64,000 nt of DNA from Sideroxydans lithotrophicus (GCA_020723185.1 DYJI01000009.1:1-64000); one strand, 5' to 3'; counted from the first letter of the stretch, positions 9,165 to 19,502 are shown. The notes: generated from the sequence alone by a model not told the origin. Numbers and translations: made by a program.

Positions 9165-9185
9165 GGGACACCTCTTTCAGAATTG

Positions 9186-9947
9186 TCAGGTATAGAAACT
9201 TTGCACCAGCGAGCCGATCAGCAGGTTCCAGCCGTCGGCCAGCACGAACAGCATGATCTTGAACGGCAGCGAGATGGTGGCTGGGGACAGCATCATCATA
9301 CCCATCGACATCAGCACGCTCGCCACCACCATGTCGATGATCAGGAAAGGGATGAAGATCATGAAGCCGATCTGGAAAGCGGTCTTCAATTCGCTGGTGA
9401 CATAGGCGGGCACCAGGATCTTCAGCGGGATGTTCTCCGGGCTCTCCAGTTCCTCGCTGTTGGAGATGCGCACGAACAGGGCCAGATCGGCTTCGCGTGT
9501 CTGGCGCAGCATGAATTCCTTGAGCGGTGCGCTGCCTTTTTCGTAGGCCGTCTCCAGGTTCATCTTGTTCTGGCTGTAGGGCAGGTAGGCCTCGTTATAG
9601 ATCTTTTCCAGCACCGGCGACATCACGAAGAAGGTGAGGAACAGCGACAGGCCGATCAGGACCTGTGTCGGCGGAGATGAAGGTGTGCCGATGGCGGAGC
9701 GCAACATGGCCAGCACGATGACGATACGCGTGAAGGCGGTCATCATCAGCAGGATGGCGGGCAGGAAGGTGAGCGACGTGATCAGGATCAGCGTCTGCAG
9801 GCTCAGTGTGTAGGTCTGTCCGCCGCCGGCAGCCGGTGTGCTGGTGATCGCCAGCATGCCCGCTTCGGCCGCATGCGCGACCGGCATGCCCAGGCACAAT
9901 GCGAAGAGCAGGAACAGGACGCCCTGCAGGGACGAGCGGCTAGCCAT
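9186..9947 (-). CDS. fliP: Flagellar export apparatus protein FliP
   Basis: FliP (253 residues from ATG 9947) is the core pore protein of the export gate. A cleavable signal peptide ([15 protein letters not shown]) is followed by the conserved block [20 protein letters not shown], the [17 protein letters not shown] helix and the C-terminal signature [20 protein letters not shown]. The frame is open upstream to 10058, but ATG 9947 is preferred: it has a GGAG ribosome-binding site, directly precedes the signal peptide and overlaps the fliO stop by 8 bases. Confidence 0.95.
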   Translation of the reverse strand: MASRSSLQGVLFLLFALCLGMPVAHAAEAGMLAITSTPAAGGGQTYTLSLQTLILITSLTFLPAILLMMTAFTRIVIVLAMLRSAIGTPSSPPTQVLIGLSLFLTFFVMSPVLEKIYNEAYLPYSQNKMNLETAYEKGSAPLKEFMLRQTREADLALFVRISNSEELESPENIPLKILVPAYVTSELKTAFQIGFMIFIPFLIIDMVVASVLMSMGMMMLSPATISLPFKIMLFVLADGWNLLIGSLVQSFYT

Positions 9948-10389
9948 TGCGCTTCTCCATGTGCTGTCTGAGCCAGCTCTGGAACGATCTTTCAGGGACA
10001 CCGGCGCCCGTTGGAGCGCTTTCCGGGATGCTGCCTTTGGGCATGGTATGCAGGGCACTCACCTGTCCCGGTGCCACACCGACCACCAGCCAGGTGTCGT
10101 TCACTTCGACCAGCACGATGCGTTCGCGCTGGCCGACCGCGATGCCGCTCACCACCTTGAGTGCACTGAGGCCGCCGTGAGCAGGGTGGTTGATGCGTTT
10201 CAGGAACCATGCCACCGCCATCACGGCCGCCAGTACCAGCAACAGGCTGACGATCACCTGCAGCACGCTGCCGGACGACACACCGGCGGGCGGCGGGGGC
10301 GGGACGTAGGCATTGCGCGCGGCATCCGCCGCATGGGCGAGCGCAGAACAGGATGCTGCAAACAGGGCAGCAAGCAGACGGGTGAGCAT
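9940..10389 (-). CDS. fliO: Flagellar assembly protein FliO
   Basis: FliO (149 residues) is a small bitopic membrane protein that helps FliP assembly. The N-terminal 21 residues look like a signal sequence ([13 protein letters not shown]). A Pro-rich stretch, one membrane helix ([20 protein letters not shown]) and a cytoplasmic SH3-like domain follow ([20 protein letters not shown]). Sequence conservation in this family is low, so the call rests on architecture plus its place between fliN and fliP. Confidence 0.9.
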   Translation of the reverse strand: MLTRLLAALFAASCSALAHAADAARNAYVPPPPPAGVSSGSVLQVIVSLLLVLAAVMAVAWFLKRINHPAHGGLSALKVVSGIAVGQRERIVLVEVNDTWLVVGVAPGQVSALHTMPKGSIPESAPTGAGVPERSFQSWLRQHMEKRNG

Positions 10390-10403
10390 GGTTGTGTCCT
10401 GGT

Positions 10404-10805
10404 TTATTTGTTGATGCGGCGCAGTCGTTCCGACGGCGTGATGATATCGGTCAGGCGGATACCCAACTTGTCGTTCACCACCACCACTTCGCCCTGTGCG
10501 ATGAGGAAGCCGTTGATCAATACGTCCAGCGGTTCGCCGGCCATACCCGCCAGTTCCACTACCGAACCCTGTGCCAGTTGCAGCAGGTTCTTGATCGGCA
10601 TCTTGGTACGTCCCAGCTCCACGGTCAGCTGCACCGGGATGTCCAGGATCATGTCCAGATCGTTGTGCGCGGTCGCGCCGCCTTCCGCGCCGAATTGTTC
10701 AAATACATGCGGTTGAGCCGCCGGTGTCTCGACAGCGGCTTGTTCGGCCATCGCGGCACCCCAATCATCGGCGCTGATCGCGTCTTCTGTTGTGTCTTCA
10801 GCCAT
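10404..10805 (-). CDS. fliN: Flagellar motor switch protein FliN
   Basis: FliN (133 residues) is the C-ring protein at the base of the switch. An acidic, Ala-rich N-terminal tail precedes the SpoA domain (about 55-130), with ILDIPVQLTVELGRTKMPIK, GSVVELAGMAGEPLDVLING and GEVVVVNDKLGIRLTDI. Its start overlaps the end of fliM by 8 bases, indicating translational coupling of the two C-ring subunits. Confidence 0.97.
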   Translation of the reverse strand: MAEDTTEDAISADDWGAAMAEQAAVETPAAQPHVFEQFGAEGGATAHNDLDMILDIPVQLTVELGRTKMPIKNLLQLAQGSVVELAGMAGEPLDVLINGFLIAQGEVVVVNDKLGIRLTDIITPSERLRRINK

Positions 10806-11796
10806 TTTTTCCTCCAGTTTGAGATTCGCCCGTATCCGTCTTCACCATACGCTCGACCTTCAATGCATAGTGCGAGTTGGATATGCCGTATTTGCATTCC
10901 ATCACCGGCACGTTATCCACCATCACGCTGACATTCTCGGGCACGTCCAGCGGGATGACATCGTTGACTTTCATGCGCAGCACATGATCCAGCGTGGTCG
11001 AAGCATGGCCGAGGATGGCATTGAGCTCGATCTCCGCGGACTGGATCTGCTTGGACAGCATGTGCAGCCAGCGCTTGTCGGCGATGACGTGGTCGCCCTG
11101 CATGGTGCTGTAGAGCAGTTCGCGTATCGGTTCGATCATCGCGTACGGCATGCACACATGGATGGAGCCGCCGACGCCGGTGAACTCGACCTCGAAGGTG
11201 GTCACCACCACCACCTCGTTGGGGGTGGCGATGTTGGCGAACTGCGGATTGACTTCGGAGCGCAGGAACTCGAAGTCCAGCTTGTAGACCGGCTCCCAGG
11301 ATTTCGCATAGGCTTCGAACAGCACATCGAGCAGTTTCTGGATGATGCGATGCTCGGTCTGCGTGAATTCTCGCCCTTCGACGCGGGTGTGGAAGCGGCC
11401 ATCGCCGCCGAACAGGCTATCCACCACCATGAATACCAGATTGGGGTCGAAGATGAACAGCGCGTTGCCGCGCAACGGTTTGACCTGCACCAGGTTGAGG
11501 TTGGCCGGCACCGGCAGGTTGCGGATGAATTCGGAGAACTTCATCACCTTGACCGGGCCGACCGACACTTCCGAAGAACGATGGATGAAGTTGTACAGCG
11601 CGATGCGGAACAGTCGTGCGAAGCGCTCGTTGATGATCTCCATGGTGGGCATGCGCCCACGTACGATGCGCTCCTGCGTGGCCATGTTGTAGGAGCGGAC
11701 ACCTCCGGCTTCCGAGTCGTCCTTGACTTCCTCGGTCTCACCCGTGACGCCCCGCAGCAGCGAGTCGACTTCGTCCTGGGATAAGAATTCGCTCAT
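10798..11796 (-). CDS. fliM: Flagellar motor switch protein FliM
   Basis: FliM (332 residues) binds phospho-CheY and transmits the switch signal. The N-terminal CheY-binding peptide is clear (FLSQDEVDSLLRG, residues 4-16). The middle domain includes VFMVVDSLFGGDGRFHTRVE and EFTQTEHRIIQKLLDV, followed by a C-terminal SpoA domain (DVIPLDVPENVSVMVDNVPV). It is 14 bases downstream of fliL. Confidence 0.97.
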   Translation of the reverse strand: MSEFLSQDEVDSLLRGVTGETEEVKDDSEAGGVRSYNMATQERIVRGRMPTMEIINERFARLFRIALYNFIHRSSEVSVGPVKVMKFSEFIRNLPVPANLNLVQVKPLRGNALFIFDPNLVFMVVDSLFGGDGRFHTRVEGREFTQTEHRIIQKLLDVLFEAYAKSWEPVYKLDFEFLRSEVNPQFANIATPNEVVVVTTFEVEFTGVGGSIHVCMPYAMIEPIRELLYSTMQGDHVIADKRWLHMLSKQIQSAEIELNAILGHASTTLDHVLRMKVNDVIPLDVPENVSVMVDNVPVMECKYGISNSHYALKVERMVKTDTGESQTGGKNG

Positions 11797-11810
11797 GGCC
11801 TCACGATCCT

Positions 11811-12452
11811 CTACTGGATGATGAAATCGCTGAACAACACATCCACCACACCGGTGGTCTTGGGTTCTTTGGGGGCAGCCGGAGCAGGTGCTGTCGCGGC
11901 CGGCGCAGATTCCCCATGCGCTGTCTCGCTGTGTGCAGTCTCGCCGTGCGCGGCGGTAGCGTGCGCTGCAACGGGAGCCTCGATCTTATAGCCGAGGATG
12001 CCGTCCACTTCCGCGATCACCTGTTCGACCAGCATGGCCTTGCCTTCGGAGCTCACCAGCTCGGAAGGTTTCTTGCTGGATAGCAGGAACAGCAGTTTGC
12101 TGCGGATCTCGGGCATCGCATTCTTGATCTTGAGTTCCAGCTCGGGTTCCATGATCTTCAGTGTGATGCCAGCCTGCAAGTATTGGTCGCCTTCCTCGCG
12201 TTGCAGATTGACCGTGAACTTCTCGCCCAGCGGGATGAATTTGGGTTCCAGCACAGGAGCCGGCTTGTGCTCTTCAGCGGCATGCTCGGCGGCTGGCGCA
12301 CTTCCCTTGGTGAAATACCAGCCTGCACCGCCGGCGATGATGAGCACCAGCAGGCCGATCATGATGATCAGCAGTTTGCTGCTCTTCGCGGGCGCTGGTG
12401 CGTCCTCTGCGGGAGCGGCTGGTGCTGCGGGCTTTGCGGGTTTTGACGCCAT
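11811..12452 (-). CDS. fliL: Flagellar basal body protein FliL
   Basis: FliL (213 residues) is a single-pass inner-membrane protein that associates with stators. An Ala/Pro-rich cytoplasmic N-terminus is followed by one membrane helix (LLIIMIGLLVLIIAGGAGWY, about 28-47) and a periplasmic domain (FIPLGEKFTVNLQREEGDQY; SKLLFLLSSKKPSELVSSEG). A His/Ala/Glu-rich low-complexity insert (GETAHSETAHGESAPA) precedes the conserved C-terminal VLFSDFIIQ. A 92-base gap to fliK suggests room for an internal promoter, but none was identified. Confidence 0.94.
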   Translation of the reverse strand: MASKPAKPAAPAAPAEDAPAPAKSSKLLIIMIGLLVLIIAGGAGWYFTKGSAPAAEHAAEEHKPAPVLEPKFIPLGEKFTVNLQREEGDQYLQAGITLKIMEPELELKIKNAMPEIRSKLLFLLSSKKPSELVSSEGKAMLVEQVIAEVDGILGYKIEAPVAAHATAAHGETAHSETAHGESAPAATAPAPAAPKEPKTTGVVDVLFSDFIIQ

Positions 12453-12544
12453 CTCTGTTTCCTTTCCTGTTGATGATGATTATGCGGAAGGCAAAGCTTA
12501 CACCATCAATCGAATAAGACAGAAATCCGGGCGTATTTCAGGGT

Positions 12545-13702
12545 TCAGGCGAAAGTGTCCACCATGCCGTCGTGGCGGCTCAACCGTGTGGTCACCGGTA
12601 ATGGTGTCTCGTCGGCCCCATGTGCCCCAACGGCGCTGTCGTCGCCCCGGGCAGCGCCAGCCTGGCCGCGTTGCTGCTGTTCGCGCGGTGCCTGATCGCT
12701 GACTGTGGTGTTGCCCAGCGAGATGCCGCTGTCGGCCAGCATGTCACGCAGACGCGGGATGGATTGCTCGATGGCATCCCGCACTGCAGCGTGGGCCGAA
12801 GTGAACTGCAGGGTAGCCTGGTCGCCGTTGAGTTTGAGCGAGATTTCCAGCGGCCCCAGCTGTGCCGGATTCAGGTGCAGTTCGGCGCTTTGCGAACGCT
12901 GGGTCGCGATCCATGTCACCTTCTGGCTGAAATCGTCCGCCCATTGCGGCTGGTTCAAAGGTGTGGCGATAGCGGCCTGTGTCACAGCGGGTGCCGCTAC
13001 TGGGGGCGTGGCGGCCAGCGCGTTGGGGATGCCGGTCGTGGCGGTCGTAGTGGTCGAGGCCTGGATGATGGTGTCCGGCTTGGTGGTTGCGGCGGGGATG
13101 CCAGCCTTCTTCCCGGCTTGCAGCGCGGCAACGAATGCCGAGTCGGCTACCGGGTCTGGTTTGGCGGCACGCATCTCGCGCACTTCATGGGTCTCGACTT
13201 GCTTGCCAGCCTTGTTGTTGGCGGGCGCGGTATCCGGTTTGACCTCGCCTGCCACGTCGGGCAGGGCGCGGCGTGTGGCTGGATCGCTTGGCTCCACGTC
13301 TCCCCGCAACGCGGTGATGGCGGGTGTCACGGCATTAGTTGCGGCTGCAGCCGCAACCGCATCTTTCTGTGTCATCCCGGCCAAACGGCGGTCCTGTTGC
13401 AGCAGGCTGGCCAGCAGATCGGCCGGGACCGCAATGCCGTCTGGACGCAACTCGGTAGCAAGCGCTGGCAGCGATGCGTTCGGATCGGCAAGCGACGCGT
13501 CGCCCTCCTCAGGTGCGAGCGTCTTCAGGAGCGCGCTCTTGAGGTCGCGGCCTTGCGGGCTCAACTGTTTGGCCAGCAACTCGCCGAATGGTGCAGAGCC
13601 GGTGGAGAGGTCTTCGGCAACGGGTGCATTGTTGCCGGGTCTTGCGGCATCGATCTTGCCGCTGTTCGGTGTCTGGCTGCTGAGGATGGGCAGGCTGCTC
13701 AT
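12545..13702 (-). CDS. fliK: Flagellar hook-length control protein FliK
   Basis: FliK (385 residues) is the secreted ruler that sets hook length and triggers the export switch. The long N-terminal part is Ala/Thr/Pro-rich and low in complexity. The conserved hook-length domain (about 260-345) includes SAELHLNPAQLGPLEISLKL and PRLRDMLADSGISLGN. ATG 13702 is chosen over a TTG at 13720 because AGGGAG lies eight bases upstream. A second FliK-type protein is encoded at 28352-29422. Confidence 0.92.
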   Translation of the reverse strand: MSSLPILSSQTPNSGKIDAARPGNNAPVAEDLSTGSAPFGELLAKQLSPQGRDLKSALLKTLAPEEGDASLADPNASLPALATELRPDGIAVPADLLASLLQQDRRLAGMTQKDAVAAAAATNAVTPAITALRGDVEPSDPATRRALPDVAGEVKPDTAPANNKAGKQVETHEVREMRAAKPDPVADSAFVAALQAGKKAGIPAATTKPDTIIQASTTTTATTGIPNALAATPPVAAPAVTQAAIATPLNQPQWADDFSQKVTWIATQRSQSAELHLNPAQLGPLEISLKLNGDQATLQFTSAHAAVRDAIEQSIPRLRDMLADSGISLGNTTVSDQAPREQQQRGQAGAARGDDSAVGAHGADETPLPVTTRLSRHDGMVDTFA

Positions 13703-13716
13703 GGTCGTTCTCCCTG

Positions 13717-14184
13717 TCAATTCTTGCGGTCGGTGCGATGCAGGGCGGAGAAGCGTCCGCTCTGTTCATCCTGTTGGCGCTGGTCGGCTTTGGCTTCCAG
13801 TTTCTTCTCGTTGTCGGCATGGCGTTGTGCCAGCGCGTCGAACGATTTCATCTTGCGCGTGGTGTCCATCAACTCCCGGCGGCCGGTCTGCACCGAAGAG
13901 CCGGCTCTTGCGATCTCGGCCTGCTGTTGCTGGATCGCCTGATCGAGACGTTCGATGAAGCGCTGGAAGTTCTGCATGTCCATCGGCGACATGCCTTGTC
14001 TGGCGGCTTCCTCGAACTGGGCGGCGTAGTCGCGACGGTATTGTTGCAGCGCGGCCATTTTGGCCTGCGCATGTTGCTGTTGCTGGTTGAGTTTGCCCAG
14101 TTTGCGTGTGGCCGCATCGTTCTTCTGATGAGCCAGGTCTACCAGGGGCGACAATGTGAAGGGTTTGGTCATGGCGATCTTCAT
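13717..14184 (-). CDS. fliJ: Flagellar export chaperone FliJ
   Basis: FliJ (155 residues) is a coiled-coil protein that sits in the centre of the FliI ATPase ring. The sequence is almost entirely helical, with Gln- and Lys-rich heptads ([40 protein letters not shown]). The start overlaps the fliI stop as ATGA at 14181-14184; ATG 14172 is an alternative start four codons in. The call rests on order (fliI-fliJ-fliK), length and helical pattern. Confidence 0.92.
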   Translation of the reverse strand: MKIAMTKPFTLSPLVDLAHQKNDAATRKLGKLNQQQQHAQAKMAALQQYRRDYAAQFEEAARQGMSPMDMQNFQRFIERLDQAIQQQQAEIARAGSSVQTGRRELMDTTRKMKSFDALAQRHADNEKKLEAKADQRQQDEQSGRFSALHRTDRKN

Positions 14185-15590
14185 CTATTGGCGGCGAACA
14201 AGGTCGAGAACTGCGCCTGACATGAACTATACGCTTCTGCCTGGTACATGCCTTGTTTGAGGAATCTTTCCATTTCCGGATAGCGTGCGATCGCCTCATC
14301 CAGCAAGGGGTCGCTGCCGGCGACATAAGCCCCCACGCTGACCAGGTCGTGGTTGCGCTGGTAATGCGCATACAAGCGTTTGAAATGCTGCACCTGCGAG
14401 AATTGCTCCTCGCTCACCAGATGACTCATGGCGCGGCTGATCGAGGCTTCGATATCGATGGCCGGATAGTGTCCCGCCTCGGCCAGGCGTCGCGACAACA
14501 CGATGTGGCCATCGAGGATGGCGCGCGCGGAGTCGGCGATCGGGTCCTGCTGGTCGTCGCCCTCGGTCAGCACGGTATAGAAGGCAGTGATGGAACCGCC
14601 GCCTTCGGCGCCGTTGCCGGCGCGTTCCACCAGTTGCGGCAGCTTGGCGAACACAGAGGGCGGATAGCCCTTGGTGGCGGGCGGTTCGCCGATGGCCAGC
14701 GCGATCTCGCGTTGCGCCATGGCGTAGCGGGTGAGCGAATCCATGATCAGCAGCACGTTCTTGCCCTGGTCGCGGAAATATTCGGCGATGGTGGTGGCAT
14801 AGGCCGCACCTTGCATGCGCAACAGCGGGCTGACGTCGGCCGGGGCAGCGACCACCACGGAGCGCTTCAGGCCTTCCTTGCCGAGGATGTCGGTGATGAA
14901 TTCCTTCACTTCGCGGCCGCGTTCGCCGATCAGCCCGACCACGATCACGTCGGCGCTGGTATAGCGCGCCATCATGCCGAGCAGCACGCTCTTGCCCACG
15001 CCGGAGCCGGCGAACAGGCCCATGCGCTGACCGCGCCCCACGGTGAGCAGGCTGTTGATGGCGCGCACGCCGACATCGAGTGCTTCGTTGATGGCTGCGC
15101 GTTCCAGCGGATTGATGGGGCGGCTCTGCAGGGCGGCGCTGCCGCTTTCCTGCAGCGGGCCGTATTGGTCGAGCGGGCGGCCTGCGCCGTCCAGCACGCG
15201 ACCGAGCAGGTGATCACCCACCGGCAGATGGCGTGCTAGGTCGGCGGTGCGGCGACGCAACGGTGCCTGTTCGCCGATCCGGTAGGGTGGGCGCACATGT
15301 TCCACCGGCACCACGCGAGCGCCCGGCACCAGGCCGTGCACATCGTTCTCCGGCATCAGGAACAGCTTGTCGCCGGCGAAACCGACCACTTCGGCTTCGA
15401 TGCGGTTGTTGGGAAGTTCTATCCAGCAGGTGCTGCCCACCGCCATGCGCAGGCCGACCGCTTCCATCACCAGTCCGGTGACTTTGGTCAGGCGGCCGCT
15501 GACCAGCAAAGGCGCGCTCTGCACTGCCATCTGGCGATGGATCTGCAGTGCGTCTTGCCAGCGCTGTTGGTGGGCGGTCTGCATGCTCAA
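14181..15590 (-). CDS. fliI: Flagellum-specific ATPase FliI
   Basis: FliI (469 residues) is the F1-beta-like ATPase of the flagellar export apparatus. It carries the Walker A motif [20 protein letters not shown], the motif [15 protein letters not shown], Walker B ([20 protein letters not shown]) and [20 protein letters not shown]. The start overlaps the fliH stop by 4 bases and the stop overlaps fliJ by 4 bases, so fliH-I-J are translationally linked. Confidence 0.98.
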   Translation of the reverse strand: MSMQTAHQQRWQDALQIHRQMAVQSAPLLVSGRLTKVTGLVMEAVGLRMAVGSTCWIELPNNRIEAEVVGFAGDKLFLMPENDVHGLVPGARVVPVEHVRPPYRIGEQAPLRRRTADLARHLPVGDHLLGRVLDGAGRPLDQYGPLQESGSAALQSRPINPLERAAINEALDVGVRAINSLLTVGRGQRMGLFAGSGVGKSVLLGMMARYTSADVIVVGLIGERGREVKEFITDILGKEGLKRSVVVAAPADVSPLLRMQGAAYATTIAEYFRDQGKNVLLIMDSLTRYAMAQREIALAIGEPPATKGYPPSVFAKLPQLVERAGNGAEGGGSITAFYTVLTEGDDQQDPIADSARAILDGHIVLSRRLAEAGHYPAIDIEASISRAMSHLVSEEQFSQVQHFKRLYAHYQRNHDLVSVGAYVAGSDPLLDEAIARYPEMERFLKQGMYQAEAYSSCQAQFSTLFAANR

Positions 15591-16228
15591 TCCTCCTCGG
15601 CTTTCACCAGCCAGGGAGCGTCCTGCCCCATGGCCGCGATCACGCGCGACCAGCGCGCAGCCAGCGTGACATCGACCTGGCTGTTGGCCGTTTCAAGGCG
15701 CGCGTCGCCGCGCGCCATGCGCACGTCTTCCAGTATCTTCCAGCCGGTATGCGCGAGCTGTTCTCCCATGCGTGTGCGCAGCATGGCGGCATCCTCGGGA
15801 TTCAGGATCACATGCGCCGCCTGATTGAACACCGGCAGGCTGCCGATGGCTTCGCGCACCGCTGCCTGCAACAGCTCCGGCTGCACCTTGATGGTCTGCT
15901 GGACCACCTGGCGTGCGACATCCAGCGCCAAGCCGGTGAGTTCCTGCACCACCAGATCGTCGATCTGCTGGCTCAGTACATTGGCGAGTTCGACCAGGTG
16001 CTGGTTCTCCTGCGCGGCCTGCTGCAGGCCGTCGGCGTAGCCGCGCTGGCGGCCTTCCGCATAGCCCGCTTGTGCGGCTTCCTCGCGCGCCTGCTGCTGC
16101 ATCTGCTCCAGCTCGACGGCGGTCGGCAGGCTGGCTCGCACGCTGTGGTGCCCGGTTTCGAACGCGGGCAGCTCCCAGCGTTGCCAGGCGGTGAGTGAAT
16201 CTTCGGCACGGGTGGCGAAATCAGACAT
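15587..16228 (-). CDS. fliH: Flagellar export ATPase regulator FliH
   Basis: FliH (213 residues) binds and restrains FliI. After a short N-terminal segment there is a Gln/Glu/Ala-rich helix ([20 protein letters not shown]) with glycine-spaced repeats typical of FliH ([20 protein letters not shown]). The C-terminal domain resembles the V-type ATPase E subunit (EVHL-like region [15 protein letters not shown]). It overlaps fliG by 8 bases upstream and fliI by 4 downstream. Confidence 0.93.
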   Translation of the reverse strand: MSDFATRAEDSLTAWQRWELPAFETGHHSVRASLPTAVELEQMQQQAREEAAQAGYAEGRQRGYADGLQQAAQENQHLVELANVLSQQIDDLVVQELTGLALDVARQVVQQTIKVQPELLQAAVREAIGSLPVFNQAAHVILNPEDAAMLRTRMGEQLAHTGWKILEDVRMARGDARLETANSQVDVTLAARWSRVIAAMGQDAPWLVKAEED

Positions 16229-17213
16229 ACGCGTCTTCTCCCTTGCCGCCCAGCACTATCTGGCCTTCGTCGGCCAGACGGCGCACGACCTTGAGGATCT
16301 CCTTCTGCTCGGATTCCACTTCGCTGAGCTTCACCGGGCCCTTGGCTTCCAGGTCCTCGCGCAGCATCTCGGCCGCGCGTTGCGACATGTTCTTGAATAT
16401 CTTCTCGCGCATCTCTTCGCTGGCCCCCTTGAGGGCGACGATCAGCGATTCGGACTGCACTTCGCGCAGCACCAGCTGGATACCGCGGTCGTCCACTTCC
16501 AGGATGTCCTCGAACACGAACATCTCGTCCATGATCTTCTGTGCCAGCTCGGCATCGTGGCTGCGCACCGATTCGATGATCTCTTCCTGTGTGCTGCCGA
16601 TGTAGTTGAGGATCTCGGCGGCGGTCTTGATGCCGCCGCGTATGCTCTTCTTCGCCAGCGCGTTGCCGGACAGCAGCTTGGTCAGCACGTCGTTCAACTC
16701 GTGCAGCGCGGTCGGTTGCACGCTATCCAGTGTGGCGATGCGCAGCAGCACGTCGTTGCGCGTGCGCTCGGTCAGTTTGGTCAGCACGGCAGAGGCCTGG
16801 TCGGGTTCCAGATGAACCATGATGGTGGCGATGATCTGCGGGTGTTCATTGGCGACCAGGTCGGCCACCGAATCCGGGTCCATCCACTTCAGGCTCTCGA
16901 TGCCGCTGGTGTCGCTGTTGTGCAGGATGCGGTCGAGCAGTCCGGCGGCCTTGTCGTCGCCCAGCGCCTTGTTCAGCATGTCGCGGATGTAGCCGCTGGA
17001 ATCCATGCCGATGGTGGTCTTTTCCGAGGCGCTGGTGTGGAACTCGTCGAACACGTTGGCGATCTGTTCGCGCGACAGGTTCTTCAGTGAGACCATGGCG
17101 GAGCTGATCTTTTGCACTTCCTTGGGCTCCAGATAGCGCATCACCTCGGCGGCCTCGTCGGCACCGAGCGTCATGAGCAGGATCGCGCTCTTGTTTACGC
17201 CTTCGTCGCTCAT
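16221..17213 (-). CDS. fliG: Flagellar motor switch protein FliG
   Basis: FliG (330 residues) is the torque-generating rotor subunit. The N-terminal FliF-binding domain begins KSAILLMTLGADEAAEVMRY. The EHPQ motif is present (VANEHPQIIATIMVHLEPDQ), as is the charged C-terminal torque helix (VLREVQSESLIVALKGASEE). It overlaps fliF by 4 bases and fliH by 8. Confidence 0.98.
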   Translation of the reverse strand: MSDEGVNKSAILLMTLGADEAAEVMRYLEPKEVQKISSAMVSLKNLSREQIANVFDEFHTSASEKTTIGMDSSGYIRDMLNKALGDDKAAGLLDRILHNSDTSGIESLKWMDPDSVADLVANEHPQIIATIMVHLEPDQASAVLTKLTERTRNDVLLRIATLDSVQPTALHELNDVLTKLLSGNALAKKSIRGGIKTAAEILNYIGSTQEEIIESVRSHDAELAQKIMDEMFVFEDILEVDDRGIQLVLREVQSESLIVALKGASEEMREKIFKNMSQRAAEMLREDLEAKGPVKLSEVESEQKEILKVVRRLADEGQIVLGGKGEDAYV

Positions 17214-18835
17214 TCTTTATTCACCCATTCCTTGACCACCGTGGCGACGATCTTGGGGTCGTCCTTGGCCAGTTGCTTGGCGATCTGCAAATTGTTCTCG
17301 TAGGCATGGGCCGCCGACATCGGCTGGCCGTAACCCATGTTGCCACCTTCCTCGCTCTCACCACCGCCGGCATGTTCGGGGGTGGGGCTGAATTCTGCCG
17401 CCGACTTGAAGGCCGGTCGGATGATGCCGAACAGCAGGAAGAAAACGCCGCCGATGATCAGCAGATATTTGACGATATCCTTGGCCAGTTCGATGATCTC
17501 CGTCTGCTTCCAGATGGGGATCTCGGGCAGTGCTTCGGTCGTGTCGTTGAAGGCACTGTTGAGCAGGTTGAGCGTGTCGCCGCGCTGATCTTCGAAACCG
17601 ACCGCTTCCTTGATGAGCGAGGCGATCTGCGCCTTCTCCTGTTCGGTGTACGGTGTGGACACGATCTTGCCGTCCTTGTCCGCCACGTTGCGGTTGTTCA
17701 GTACCACGGCGACCGACAGGCGCTTGATGTTGCCGGTGGGCAGCTTGGTGTGCTGGATGGTGCGGTCCACCTCATAGTTGGTGGTCTGGGCCTTGTGCGT
17801 CTTGTCGGCTGCGGGCGCATTGGCCCCGGTGGCCGGGAGGGCAGTGGCGGGCGACACGATGGGCGCGGTGGCCGGTACCGGCGGCTGGTTGGTCAGCGCA
17901 CCCGGAACGCCGCCGGCCGTTCTCACGCCATCCAGCGCTTCCGTGCTTTGCATGCTGCGCACGGCGGCCTGGTTGGGCGGCTGGTTCGGCTTGTAGAGTT
18001 CCGAGGTCTGTTCGGTGGTGGTGAAGTCCAGGCTGGCGGTGACCTGCGCGCGCACGTTCTGGATGCCGGTGATCGGGCTCAGGATGTCCTCGATGCGCTT
18101 CACGTAATCCAGCTCGATCTGGCGCACATATTTCAGTTGCGAAGCATCCAGTATCTGGTGGTTGCCATCGCGCGCAGCGGAGAGCAGGGTGCCGCTCTGG
18201 TCCACCACGGTCACGTTCTGCGCCGGCATGTTGGGGACGCTGCTGGAGACCAGATGCACGATGGCATTGACCTGGCCTTCGTCCAGCGAGCGGCCGGCAT
18301 ACAGCGACAGCACCACCGAAGCGGTGGGTTTTTGCTTGTCCTTCACGAATACGCTGGGTTTGGGGATGGCCAGGTGGATGCGGGCATTGGCGACGGAGGC
18401 CATGGATTGCACCGAACGTGCCAGTTCGCCTTCCAGGGCACGCTGGAAGTTGACCTGTTCCAGGAACTGGCTGGTGCCGAACTTCTGGTTCTCCATCAGT
18501 TCGAAGCCGGTCGTGCCGCCCTTGGGCAGCCCCTGCGCGGCCATCTTCAGGCGCACTTCGTGCACACGGTCTGACGGCACCATCAGCGCGCCGCCGCCCT
18601 CGGCGAACTTGTAGGGGATGTTCTGTTGCTGCAGGGACTCGATGACCGCGCCGCCGTCACGCTCGGACATGTTGGCATACAGAACGCGGTAATCCGGGGT
18701 CTGCCCCCACATCCATAGTCCCGCCAGCAGCGCGACCGTTGCCGCGACAGCGACCATCAGTCCCAGTTTCTGCTGGCTGGGGATGCCCAGCAGCAGTTGC
18801 GCCATCGATGGATTGTTGATGTTCGTAGTAGCCAT
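17210..18835 (-). CDS. fliF: Flagellar MS-ring protein FliF
   Basis: FliF (541 residues) forms the MS ring in the inner membrane. Two membrane helices flank the periplasmic ring-building motifs: LMVAVAATVALLAGLWMWGQ near residue 30 and YLLIIGGVFFLLFGIIRPAF near 450. The YscJ-like domain has KFAEGGGALMVPSDRVHEVR. ATG 18835 is preferred because AAGGTGA lies seven bases upstream; an ATG at 18853 would add six residues. First gene of the minus-strand operon, it is divergent from fliE across a 232-base region. Confidence 0.96.
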   Translation of the reverse strand: MATTNINNPSMAQLLLGIPSQQKLGLMVAVAATVALLAGLWMWGQTPDYRVLYANMSERDGGAVIESLQQQNIPYKFAEGGGALMVPSDRVHEVRLKMAAQGLPKGGTTGFELMENQKFGTSQFLEQVNFQRALEGELARSVQSMASVANARIHLAIPKPSVFVKDKQKPTASVVLSLYAGRSLDEGQVNAIVHLVSSSVPNMPAQNVTVVDQSGTLLSAARDGNHQILDASQLKYVRQIELDYVKRIEDILSPITGIQNVRAQVTASLDFTTTEQTSELYKPNQPPNQAAVRSMQSTEALDGVRTAGGVPGALTNQPPVPATAPIVSPATALPATGANAPAADKTHKAQTTNYEVDRTIQHTKLPTGNIKRLSVAVVLNNRNVADKDGKIVSTPYTEQEKAQIASLIKEAVGFEDQRGDTLNLLNSAFNDTTEALPEIPIWKQTEIIELAKDIVKYLLIIGGVFFLLFGIIRPAFKSAAEFSPTPEHAGGGESEEGGNMGYGQPMSAAHAYENNLQIAKQLAKDDPKIVATVVKEWVNKE

Positions 18836-19067
18836 ACTGTTCACCTTGTTCATGCACCGCTTCTAGAAGGTTGTGGCCGGAACCGGTGGTCCTGCCCGTA
18901 CCTACACTCGTTTTACGATGCGGATTATCTGCCTGTCGAGCAAGTCCGGTCTGTGGAAAAGCGGGGGAATTCCGGCGTTATTCGGCTTTAAACCGCCATC
19001 CTGGCCCTGTTACTGTGCCGCCATCGGTCAATGCGCGCAAGCCGCGCCAGGTAAAAGGAGGTGTCCC
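18836..19067. promoter_or_regulatory. Divergent fliF / fliE intergenic region
   Basis: This 232-base region must contain promoters for the large fliF-fliR operon and for fliE. I searched by eye for sigma-28 (TAAA-N15-CCGATAA) and sigma-54 (GG-N10-GC) elements on both strands and found no match. At its right end is the only strong signal, the fliE ribosome-binding site AAAAGGAGGTG (19054-19064). The responsible promoter type is therefore unassigned. Confidence 0.4.
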
Positions 19068-19403
19068 ATGAGCATGAACGTGAGCAATGTAGACAATCTG
19101 CTGTCCCAGATGCAGGCGGCCGTCGCGGCCGCCCAGGGTAACGCCTTATCCGCCCCGAAGGCCACCGGCGCTGCCGGAGCTGTCGACTTCGCCAATGTGC
19201 TGAAGTCATCGCTGGATGGCGTGAACCAGATGCAGCGCGAGTCCGATGCGATGCAGAAGGCCTTCATACTGGGAGATGACAAGGTCAGCTTGAGTGATAC
19301 CATGATCGCCATGCAGAAAGCGAACATCTCGTTCCAGACTGCCGTGCAGGTGCGAAACAAGTTCGTGGCGGCCTATAACGACATCATGAACATGCAGGTG
19401 TGA
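19068..19403 (+). CDS. fliE: Flagellar hook-basal body protein FliE
   Basis: FliE (111 residues) is the adaptor between MS ring and rod. The C-terminal signature is complete: ILGDDKVSLSDTMIAMQKAN followed by ISFQTAVQVRNKFVAAYNDI. The frame is open far upstream (to 18873), but ATG 19068 is chosen because it directly follows an excellent ribosome-binding site (AAAAGGAGGTGTCCC) and matches the usual length. It is divergent from fliF and followed by the accessory island. Confidence 0.97.
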   Translation: MSMNVSNVDNLLSQMQAAVAAAQGNALSAPKATGAAGAVDFANVLKSSLDGVNQMQRESDAMQKAFILGDDKVSLSDTMIAMQKANISFQTAVQVRNKFVAAYNDIMNMQV

Positions 19404-19502
19404 GCGCTGAAACCTGCTCTTTCAGGGGTGTGACGAGTTTCGGTTGCCACTCATAAATGGTTGGCCAATATATCTATTGAGATATCCATACAGGAAGCCG
19501 GG

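Noticed and set aside
18836-19067. Possible sigma-54 promoter between fliF and fliE
   Set aside because: TGGCCCTGTTACTGTGC looks similar, but the GG and GC dinucleotides are 12 bases apart rather than 10.
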